Shown one piece after another: positions 1 through 4,658 of a DNA stretch of 7,804 nucleotides (position 1 is the stretch's first letter; the number at the start of each line of letters is the position of its first letter). A program made the translations under genes and the position numbers. The DNA lies in the NCBI GenBank assembly GCA_024686055.1, contig JAIBDV010000129.1:1-7804 (forward strand), written 5' to 3'. This DNA is from Neptuniibacter sp. GTDB lineage: Bacteria > Pseudomonadota > Gammaproteobacteria > Pseudomonadales > Balneatricaceae. The notes beneath the pieces are model-generated. The model ran no database searches and was not told the DNA's origin. It was given only the letters and a program-made list of their open reading frames with translations.

Positions 1-228
1 GAAGTCCAGACCGCCGACCGCCCAGGCCTGCTGGCCCGCATTGGCCGTATCTTCGTCGAAAATCAGATCGCCGTACGTAAAGCAAAAATTTCCAGCGTGG
101 GTGAACGGGTCGAAGATTTCTTCTTCATTACCGACGAACAGGGCCAGCCAATTTCTGACCCGGAGCTTTGCCACCGCCTGCAAAATCAGCTCTGCCAGCA
201 GCTGGACGAACATATCAAGCAACAATAA
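1..228 (+). CDS. glnD: Bifunctional uridylyltransferase/uridylyl-removing enzyme GlnD, C-terminal end (5' truncated)
   Basis: The open frame from base 1 encodes the last 75 residues of a protein and stops at TAA (226-228). The peptide reads as an ACT domain: a DRPGLLARIGRIF segment, then KISSVGERVEDFFFITD. This matches the second, C-terminal ACT domain of GlnD, where a D-x-PGLLAR turn and an I-x-T/S-x-GERVEDxF strand are typical. GlnD is the cytoplasmic sensor that uridylylates PII proteins when glutamine is low and removes UMP when it is high; the ACT domains bind glutamine. The catalytic nucleotidyltransferase and HD domains lie outside the window. A DUF1244 gene follows after 26 nt on the same strand, so the two may be co-transcribed. 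The RelA/SpoT ACT domain is the main alternative, but the GERVEDFFF signature favours GlnD. Confidence 0.9.
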   Translation, partial: EVQTADRPGLLARIGRIFVENQIAVRKAKISSVGERVEDFFFITDEQGQPISDPELCHRLQNQLCQQLDEHIKQQ

Positions 229-254
229 AAGCCGTATTTTCTGAGGATACCGTC

Positions 255-548
255 ATGGACAAACAGACTGAACTGGAAATTGAAGCCGCCGTCTTCCGCC
301 GCCTGCTGTCCCATCTGGACAGCCATAAAGAGGTGCAGAACATCGATCTGATGAACCTGGCCTCATTCTGCCGTAACTGCCTGTCCAAATGGTATATGGC
401 CGAAGCAGATGCGCGCGGCGAAAGCGTCGATTATGATGCCGCCCGTGAACGGGTCTATGGCGAACCGTATGGCGACTGGAAAGACAAACACCAGCAGCAA
501 GCCAGTGCTGAACAGCTGGAAAAATTTGCCCAGAAAACCGGCAAATAA
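255..548 (+). CDS. DUF1244 family protein, function unknown
   Basis: This encodes a 97-residue, probably cytoplasmic protein with no signal peptide or membrane segment. The ATG at 255 is preceded by a GAGG ribosome-binding site (243-246) at good spacing. Upstream in-frame starts, such as the one at 168, would lie inside glnD and are unlikely. The sequence carries the DUF1244 hallmarks: MNLASFCRNCLSKWY (about residues 33-47, with Cys39 and Cys42) and AARERVYGEPYGDWK (62-76). The family is small, mostly helical and widespread in proteobacteria; I know of no assigned function. The FCRNC pair might bind a metal or be redox active, but that is inference. The C-terminal 20 residues are Gln/Lys/Ala-rich and probably extended. 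It lies 26 nt after glnD and ends 39 nt before a strong terminator, so it is probably the last gene of the glnD transcript. Confidence 0.85.
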   Translation: MDKQTELEIEAAVFRRLLSHLDSHKEVQNIDLMNLASFCRNCLSKWYMAEADARGESVDYDAARERVYGEPYGDWKDKHQQQASAEQLEKFAQKTGK

Positions 549-587
549 CCCCCTATTGAAAAACATTTCTCATTAGAGCCAAAACAT

Positions 588-614
588 AAAAAAGGCGCCT
601 TAAGCGCCTTTTTT
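588..614. terminator. Bidirectional Rho-independent terminator between DUF1244 gene and flgP
   Basis: A GC-rich stem, AGGCGC (593-598) paired with GCGCCT (604-609) around a 5-nt CTTAA loop, is flanked by A5 on the left and T5 on the right, so the full inverted repeat spans 588-614. Read on either strand it gives a stem followed by a U-run. It lies between convergent genes, 39 nt after the DUF1244 stop and 18 nt after the flgP stop, and so should end both transcripts. Confidence 0.92.
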
Positions 615-632
615 CTCACCGCCGCGTTCACA

Positions 633-1106
633 TTAACGCGCCACTTTCATATCCACCCAGGCACGTTGCACCTGGTTCATATCCACTTCCAGCGTTGTCG
701 CATAGGTGTCTTTCTGAATCGGGAACGTTTTCACCACCCGCGCACCCCGCACAATCCCCGATACAGCCGCCTTGAACTGATCGCTTTCAACGATCATATC
801 TTTAACCCGCGACGTACCGAACAGATACTGGCCATGCACAATGGCTGCCAGCTCCTGATACGCCCGCAGCTTGGACGCACGCATCGCTACAATCATCTTA
901 TGCTCACGACTTTTACCTGGCTGCAGGCTGATCGGTGCATAACCCGTTGCTCGCACCCAGTTCGGTGGCTGTGGCTTTTCCTGCACAAGGACAGGGCCAA
1001 AGCTCGGTACCGACGACGCAACGTCTTTAGCGGACTCTGTCATGGTTTCACAACCACTGAGCAACACCAGCAAGGCTGCAACCAGCCCCAGTTTAATCAA
1101 TCGCAT
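633..1106 (-). CDS. flgP: Flagellar outer-membrane lipoprotein FlgP (LPP20 family)
   Basis: This encodes a 157-residue lipoprotein precursor. The signal peptide MRLIKLGLVAALLVLLSGC ends in a lipobox (LSGC, lipidated Cys19). Position +2 is Glu rather than Asp, which agrees with outer-membrane sorting. Residues about 50-145 carry the LPP20/FlgP signature: an NWVRATGYAP strand, AMRASKLRAYQELA (74-87), GIVRGARVV (117-125) and a YATTLEVDM strand. In Vibrio and Campylobacter, FlgP is required for motility and forms outer-membrane-associated structures around the flagellar basal body. The ATG overlaps the TAA of flgO by one base (TAATG), so translation is probably coupled. The gene ends 18 nt before the shared terminator at 588-614. 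The pairing with flgO and a divergent flgT makes the flagellar assignment firm; a generic LPP20 lipoprotein is the only real alternative. Confidence 0.9.
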   Translation of the reverse strand: MRLIKLGLVAALLVLLSGCETMTESAKDVASSVPSFGPVLVQEKPQPPNWVRATGYAPISLQPGKSREHKMIVAMRASKLRAYQELAAIVHGQYLFGTSRVKDMIVESDQFKAAVSGIVRGARVVKTFPIQKDTYATTLEVDMNQVQRAWVDMKVAR

Positions 1107-1849
1107 TATTTCACCCCTGCCGGACCCTGAGCATTTTCAATAATCATCCCTTTGCGCATCGCCGTTAATGGATCATACCCCGGCAACGCCCCTTCCAGTT
1201 GATCATTCGCAATATGCGCCTGGCCACTGGCTACCACCTGACGGGTTGTTGTATCCAGCACCCGGGCATTAATCACAATACCGTCTGGATAGCGGGCATA
1301 GGTGCCGGTCAGAACAAAATAGATCCGGAAACGACTGCGTAAACCTGACAGTTGTTTGGCACTCAGTGCAGACTTGACCGTGGTATTCATACTCACCGCA
1401 CGGTAGTCCACCAGGTTAAACCCGCGGGACTGCAACTGATAAACAAACGATTCACTGATCCGCTCGCCCAGTGCGTTCTGTTTGTGTACATGGGGCCGCT
1501 CAACAAACGGCATCACCGCCAGTGGCAAACGCTGAACGCGCGCCTGATTCAGGCCTTCTTCAATCAGCGCCCCTATATCATGGGTCGCCACACTGACCGG
1601 GTCAGACAGCACCGGCATCTGCGGTACCATCACAGCCTGTGCGCTGGCTTCCAGCGTATCGGCAGCCATCGCCGACTCCGCACTCGTCGCATCAGCGACA
1701 TCCGCTGGCGTGGCTAAAGCAGAATCCTGTAAATAAAGTGGCTGCTCCTTGCCCTGAGGAAAGAATGGCTCTGTTTGCGCACCTGCCAGCGCCACTGTGG
1801 CGACACCAGACATTAAGGCACCCACCAGAGGTAACAGGAAAAATCTCAT
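1106..1849 (-). CDS. flgO: FlgO family outer-membrane flagellar protein
   Basis: This encodes a 247-residue exported protein. Residues 1-22 form a signal peptide (MRFF, hydrophobic core, VALA cleavage near 22/23). A low-complexity Ala/Thr/Asp/Pro-rich stretch follows (about 23-85), then the FlgO domain (about 88-235). Visible features of the domain are DIGALIEEGL, LPLAVMPFVE, LGERISESFVYQLQSRGF, FVLTGTYARYPDGIVINARVLD and TTRQVVASG. FlgO is an outer-membrane-localised protein that supports flagellar stability and motility in Vibrio cholerae. The start is supported by GGAG (1858-1861) 8 nt upstream of the ATG. The stop overlaps the flgP start by one base. The protein contains no cysteine at all, so it cannot be a lipoprotein as read. 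A sigma-28-like promoter lies about 100 nt upstream. Confidence 0.88.
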   Translation of the reverse strand: MRFFLLPLVGALMSGVATVALAGAQTEPFFPQGKEQPLYLQDSALATPADVADATSAESAMAADTLEASAQAVMVPQMPVLSDPVSVATHDIGALIEEGLNQARVQRLPLAVMPFVERPHVHKQNALGERISESFVYQLQSRGFNLVDYRAVSMNTTVKSALSAKQLSGLRSRFRIYFVLTGTYARYPDGIVINARVLDTTTRQVVASGQAHIANDQLEGALPGYDPLTAMRKGMIIENAQGPAGVK

Positions 1850-1948
1850 TCCATCGTCTCCGCTATATTCGCTTATCAGCCGTAATCTATCACAAAAGCC
1901 CCAAAACCACTGATCAAATCAGAACAGATTAAAACTCGTAGCCTTATA

Positions 1949-1974
1949 TTATCGGCATGGGGCAGTGATTTTTA
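1949..1974 (-). promoter_or_regulatory. Candidate sigma-28 (FliA) promoter for flgOP
   Basis: On the minus strand, a perfect GCCGATAA (1956 to 1949) is preceded by TAAA (1974 to 1971) with a 14-nt spacer. The known FliA consensus is close to TAAA-N15-GCCGATAA, so the -10 element is exact and the spacing is one short (TTAA with N15 also fits). It lies 100 nt upstream of the flgO start on the correct strand. A sigma-70 reading (TAATAT) is possible but has no good -35. Confidence 0.6.
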
Positions 1975-1995
1975 ACTATCGCATTAGATTGAATC

Positions 1996-2003
1996 GCCGA
2001 TAG
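1996..2003 (+). promoter_or_regulatory. FliA-like -10 element upstream of flgT
   Basis: GCCGATAG on the plus strand, 48 nt before the flgT start, matches the sigma-28 -10 consensus GCCGATAA at 7 of 8 bases. At the expected distance upstream I see TATC rather than TAAA, so the -35 half is poor. TAGAAT inside it could also act as a sigma-70 -10. The facing, better box for flgO lies 40 nt away on the other strand. Confidence 0.35.
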
Positions 2004-2051
2004 AATGTAAATAATGTTGCCTGAACCTGATGGACCGCGGACTTTTAAACC

Positions 2052-3266
2052 ATGTATAGCGCCCTGTTACCTCTGTTTTTTAGCCTCTTTGCATTACTGT
2101 TTTCAACGCTGGCACCTGCCGTTACCGTCGTCGCAGAAGGCAGAGCCCTGATTCTGGATAATGATCTGACGTCTGCAGAAGAAGCCGCGCTCCAGGATGC
2201 GACTCAACAAGCCTCCATGCAGGCTGCGGTGTATGTCAGCAGTAACCAGCAGCTGCGGGATGGCATTCTCGAAATCGATAATATGCAGGTCGCGACTCTG
2301 GGCAGAGTCAGTGATATCAAAATCCTCGACAAAAAAGTGATCGGTCGCCAGTACATAGTCCGCATCCAGGCCGATGTAAACAGCGATACTGGCTGCGAGA
2401 ACGGCAACAGTAACCGTTATCTTAAATCCGTGGCGATTGCGGCTTTCCCGCTGGAACGCCCTACCCAGGCCAACCGCGGCGGCCTGGCCGACATTGAACA
2501 TGGCCTGAGCCGTAAACTGCTACAACGGATGCAGGGCATCGAGTTTCTGCAGCCCATCAATGCCACCAATATCAATCTGCATCCCAACCTGCAGACCGCC
2601 GCCAGCCGCCAGCTCGACAACGGCGCACTCACCACCGTGGTCGCCAACAGCCGCAACCTGAACGTTCAGTACATAGTGTCAGGTGTCATTCGCGATATGT
2701 CGATGGTCGATCAGCGTGCCGCTCAGCAGGACAACTACTTTATCGACCTGTACAACCGGCTGGATTATAAAAGTAAAAAACACCTGCGCACCCTGTCTTT
2801 CGACCTGTTCCTGCATGATGGCTACACCGGCGCACTGCTGTGGCAAAAACGCTACCAGACGGCTGGCCTGTGGCACTACGAACCCGAATTCCGTACCGGC
2901 TTTAGCAGCGCGGCGTTTGGCCAGAGCGACTATGGCCAGAAAATCGAAATGCTGCTCGGCGAGATGAATAAAGAAGTCGCCGAAGAACTGCGCTGCCGCC
3001 CGTTCTCTGCGCGTATCACCCGCACCGATGACCGCACCCTGTGGATTACAGCAGGTAAACTGGATGGCCTGTCTCGCGGCGACAAAGTCACCGTCTACCG
3101 TCGTTCCACCGCCTACAGCGACGGCCTGATGACCCAGGAACAACTGACAAATACCCGTGCGACCGCAATTATAGAAGAGGTTCAGCCCACCTTTTCCACG
3201 GCGCGCTTAAGCCAGGATTCAGGCATTTTGAATATAAGAGAGGGCGACGTCGTCAAAGCCTGGTAA
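2052..3266 (+). CDS. flgT: Flagellar assembly protein FlgT (H-ring component)
   Basis: This encodes a 404-residue exported protein. Residues 1-23 are a signal peptide ending in APA, unusual for having no Lys or Arg in its n-region. The start is fixed by an in-frame TAA at 2046-2048; the ribosome-binding site is weak (GGA at 2039-2041). The rest fits the three FlgT domains: N-terminal (about 24-130, with EGRALILDNDLTSAEEAALQDA and a strand-rich YIVRIQADV), middle (about 130-310, with SVAIAAFPLERP, VQYIVSGVIRDM, LSFDLFLHDGYTGALLW) and C-terminal (about 315-404, SH3-like, with DRTLWITAGKLDGLSRGDKVTVY and ending GDVVKAW). Only two cysteines occur, Cys115 and Cys315. In Vibrio, FlgT lies in the periplasm around the LP ring and is needed for the H ring and for stable stator assembly. 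Divergence from flgO-flgP supports the call. Confidence 0.92.
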   Translation: MYSALLPLFFSLFALLFSTLAPAVTVVAEGRALILDNDLTSAEEAALQDATQQASMQAAVYVSSNQQLRDGILEIDNMQVATLGRVSDIKILDKKVIGRQYIVRIQADVNSDTGCENGNSNRYLKSVAIAAFPLERPTQANRGGLADIEHGLSRKLLQRMQGIEFLQPINATNINLHPNLQTAASRQLDNGALTTVVANSRNLNVQYIVSGVIRDMSMVDQRAAQQDNYFIDLYNRLDYKSKKHLRTLSFDLFLHDGYTGALLWQKRYQTAGLWHYEPEFRTGFSSAAFGQSDYGQKIEMLLGEMNKEVAEELRCRPFSARITRTDDRTLWITAGKLDGLSRGDKVTVYRRSTAYSDGLMTQEQLTNTRATAIIEEVQPTFSTARLSQDSGILNIREGDVVKAW

Positions 3267-3282
3267 GTGATGCTCGAACATG

Positions 3283-3317
3283 CGTCACAGAGTCGGTTTT
3301 AAACAGCCTCTGTGACG
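3283..3317. repeat. 10-bp perfect inverted repeat (stem-loop) after flgT
   Basis: CGTCACAGAG (3283-3292) pairs perfectly with CTCTGTGACG (3308-3317) around a 15-nt loop that itself contains GTTTTAAAC. It begins 17 nt after the flgT stop. It would form a stable RNA hairpin, but no T-run follows (ATATTCTCC comes next). It is therefore either a non-canonical or Rho-assisted terminator or RNA 3'-end stabiliser for flgT, or a DNA-binding site upstream of the zapB-like gene. Confidence 0.6.
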
Positions 3318-3337
3318 ATATTCTCCAGCCGCATCCA

Positions 3338-3366
3338 TTTCACCGTTCTATAAAGAACCGTATAAT
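3338..3366 (+). promoter_or_regulatory. Candidate sigma-70 promoter for zapB-like gene
   Basis: A perfect -10 TATAAT (3361-3366) lies 35 nt before the start codon at 3402. At a 17-bp spacing the -35 is TTTCAC (3338-3343), a weak match to TTGACA. Transcription would start near 3373, giving a leader of about 29 nt. The weak -35 suggests that the promoter could depend on an activator or the -10 context. Confidence 0.6.
3342..3361. promoter_or_regulatory. Operator-like inverted repeat inside the zapB promoter spacer
   Basis: A 20-bp imperfect palindrome, ACCGTTCT-ATAA-AGAACCGT, has 7 of 8 arm positions paired (one C-C mismatch). It fills the space between the candidate -35 and the TATAAT and overlaps the first base of the -10. 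A dimeric regulator bound here would block RNA polymerase. I do not recognise the cognate regulator. Confidence 0.4.
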
Positions 3367-3401
3367 CAGGCCTTTCGCCCCCCCTGAATATTGGAAAACT
3401 C

Positions 3402-3605
3402 ATGCATAAAGAATTACTGGAACAACTGGAATCGAAAATTGGTCAGCTGCTTGACGAAGTTGAACTGCTGCGAATGGAAGTGACTGAACTGAAAGAAGAG
3501 AAAGGCCAGCTGGCAAATAACAATGCCAGCCTGGAAGAAGCACAGAATGAGTCAACTGACCGTCTGAAAGGCCTGCTGGCCCGCTTTGCACAGGACGAGA
3601 GCTAA
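3402..3605 (+). CDS. zapB: ZapB-like cell-division coiled-coil protein (TIGR02449-type)
   Basis: This encodes a 67-residue, acidic cytoplasmic protein that is almost entirely a coiled coil. The heptad pattern runs from about residue 3 to 62 (LLEQLESKIGQLLDEVELLRMEVTELKEE, then LKGLLARF), with no proline or cysteine. It resembles E. coli ZapB (81 residues) segment by segment: LESKIGQLLDEVELLRMEVTELKE against [24 protein letters not shown], and DRLKGLLARF against ERLQALLGRM. It lacks about 14 residues of the middle. ZapB assembles at the Z ring through ZapA and helps organise division and the Ter region. The ATG has only a GGAAA ribosome-binding site 5 nt upstream. No zapA lies beside it. Short coiled coils are easily over-assigned, so SlyX-like or other families remain possible, although SlyX's C-terminal Pro/Tyr motif is absent. 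Confidence 0.72.
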   Translation: MHKELLEQLESKIGQLLDEVELLRMEVTELKEEKGQLANNNASLEEAQNESTDRLKGLLARFAQDES

Positions 3606-3627
3606 GCTCCCGCCCCGCTGGCGGCTG

Positions 3628-3640
3628 GATCTGTCAGATC
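3628..3640. repeat. Palindrome GATCTG-T-CAGATC over the ompA-family stop codon
   Basis: A perfect 6-bp inverted repeat with a single central base, extendable outward to GGC/GCC (3623-3645) across a 2-nt mismatch, lies in the 28-nt gap between the convergent zapB-like and OmpA genes. It covers the OmpA-family stop codon (3634-3636). No T-run is attached on either side, so a terminator role is doubtful. Confidence 0.35.
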
Positions 3641-4293
3641 TGGCCGCGAATGCTCAGCTCTACCCGGCGGTTCTGCTGCCGACCCGCCTCAACATCATTA
3701 CCAGCCACCGGATAACGCTCACCGTAGCCATGGGTGCTAACACGGGCAGACCGAACGCCCTGACCAATCATATAATCCGCCACACTAAACGCCCGACGCT
3801 CAGATAACTGCTGATTAGACTCAAAGCTGCCGACACTGTCGGTATACCCGGCCACTTCGATCAGACTACGATCAAATTCAGTCAACACCCGCGTAACCGA
3901 GTCCAGCGTACGGTGGAAGCGGGGCTGCAGACGATCTGCACCGGTGGCGAACGTTACATTGCCTGGCATGATCAACCGGATAGAGTCTTTCCCTACCCGC
4001 TCAACACGAACGCCCGTTGTTTCCAGCTCCTGACGCAGCAGCGCTTCCTGCTGGTCCATGTAATAGCCGACACCACCGCCCACAGCACCACCGACCAGCG
4101 CCCCAGTCAGCGCCCCACGGCCACGGTCTTTCTTGCTGGATACTGCAGCACCCAGCACAGCACCAGCAAGAGCCCCGATACCAGCACCGGTCGCCGTACT
4201 GCTGGTTTTACTGTCCCGGGTATAAGGATCTGTTGTCTGACAACCCGCCAGGGTCGTCGCGGCCAGCACAACAGCAATCGTCAGTTTTTTCAT
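3634..4293 (-). CDS. OmpA-family lipoprotein with glycine-zipper domain (YiaD-like)
   Basis: This encodes a 219-residue lipoprotein. The signal peptide MKKLTIAVVLAATTLAGC carries a lipobox (LAGC, Cys18) followed by Gln, which favours the outer membrane. Residues about 35-78 are a glycine zipper (GAGIGALAGAVLGAAVSSKK, then GALTGALVGGAVGGGVGYYMD). Residues about 105-218 are an OmpA C-terminal domain: VTFATGAD, GYTDSVGS, NQQLSERRAFSVADYM, GYGERYPVAGN and NRRVELSI. Asp152 and Arg167, 15 residues apart, match the OmpA pair that binds diaminopimelate in peptidoglycan. The likely role is tethering the outer membrane to the wall. I chose the ATG at 4293 over an upstream in-frame ATG at 4332 because it places the signal peptide at the N-terminus; GGAG lies 12 nt upstream. 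It converges on the zapB-like gene. Confidence 0.9.
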   Translation of the reverse strand: MKKLTIAVVLAATTLAGCQTTDPYTRDSKTSSTATGAGIGALAGAVLGAAVSSKKDRGRGALTGALVGGAVGGGVGYYMDQQEALLRQELETTGVRVERVGKDSIRLIMPGNVTFATGADRLQPRFHRTLDSVTRVLTEFDRSLIEVAGYTDSVGSFESNQQLSERRAFSVADYMIGQGVRSARVSTHGYGERYPVAGNDVEAGRQQNRRVELSIRGQI

Positions 4294-4511
4294 AATAGTC
4301 ACGTACTCCAGTGAGCCAGCGCAGGTATCCATATAGCCTGCTACTCGGCAATTCAGACTGCGAGTTTACCGCCTGTTACACGTTGGCTCATGCTATTTAC
4401 TAACAAAAACCCTCGACCACAGGCCTGCCAACCCGGCAAATAAATAGTGGTTAATTTTATGCAGCGCAGCATTAACCCCAGCTGACAACGCTTAACCCAC
4501 TGATTTCAGTC

Positions 4512-4540
4512 TGGCCAGCCCCGCCAACAATGGATAGAAT
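4512..4540 (+). promoter_or_regulatory. Candidate sigma-70 promoter for fabY
   Basis: TGGCCA (4512-4517) matches TTGACA at 4 of 6 bases, and TAGAAT (4535-4540) matches TATAAT at 5 of 6, with a 17-bp spacer. Transcription would start near 4547, leaving a leader of about 110 nt before the TTG start. A 12-bp palindrome (4499-4510) ends one base before the -35 and could be a regulator site. Confidence 0.4.
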
Positions 4541-4646
4541 GTTGCGTCTGTAACAGGCGTTCGCTGCCCCGCCCACACGCACTCAATTTACATGCTCGAC
4601 GGGACATACGCGACACCTCAAGGTATCACACGTAGTACACCACCCC

Positions 4647-4651
4647 GAGGA
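4647..4651 (+). promoter_or_regulatory. Ribosome-binding site that fixes the TTG start of fabY
   Basis: GAGGA lies 7 nt upstream of TTG at 4659, ideal spacing. The next in-frame ATG would be residue 30 and would cut off the conserved first strand of the protein, so this site decides in favour of the TTG. Confidence 0.8.
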
Positions 4652-4658
4652 CCAGTCA

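Larger units (their letters stand above)
4294..4658. other. 365-bp divergent intergenic region between OmpA-family gene and fabY
   Basis: I see no convincing gene here. It holds both leaders of the divergent pair. Towards the OmpA-family gene there is a GCAGG/CCTGC inverted repeat (4321-4325 with 4337-4341) but no clear promoter. Towards fabY there is a candidate promoter at 4512-4540, preceded by the palindrome ACTGA-TT-TCAGT (4499-4510), and then about 110 nt of leader rich in C and A. The sequence around 4391-4465 is A/T-rich compared with the flanking genes and is the likeliest place for further control elements. Confidence 0.6.

Noticed and set aside
168..254. Longer DUF1244 reading frame starting at 168
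   Set aside because: The extension runs inside the glnD coding sequence in another frame, has no family similarity, and the ATG at 255 has a proper ribosome-binding site.
666..1130. 154-codon plus-strand frame opposite flgP
   Set aside because: It is a shadow of the clear lipoprotein gene on the other strand, has His/Arg/Cys-rich composition and no recognisable motif.
1352..1932. Plus-strand frames opposite flgO
   Set aside because: They have the basic, low-complexity composition of antisense frames, no ribosome-binding site, and lie over a well-supported FlgO gene.
1957..1975. Possible sigma-54 promoter around TGGGGCAGTGATTTTT
   Set aside because: The -24-like GG is present but the -12 GC at the required 10-nt spacing is missing.
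2679..3143. 154-codon minus-strand frame inside flgT
   Set aside because: It is antisense to conserved FlgT domains and has no independent family signature.
3913..4314. 133-codon plus-strand frame opposite the OmpA-family gene
   Set aside because: The opposite strand encodes an intact OmpA domain with conserved Asp/Arg residues, and this frame shows no motif.
4294..4332. Upstream ATG at 4332 for the OmpA-family lipoprotein
   Set aside because: It would put 13 residues, including a Cys, before the MKK signal peptide, which is not how lipoprotein signals are built.
4533..4542. 10-mer GATAGAATGT shared between the flgT (1999-2008) and fabY (4533-4542) upstream regions
   Set aside because: It contains a -10-like TAGAAT in both places, so the match is explained by promoter-type sequence or chance, and the flanks do not agree.
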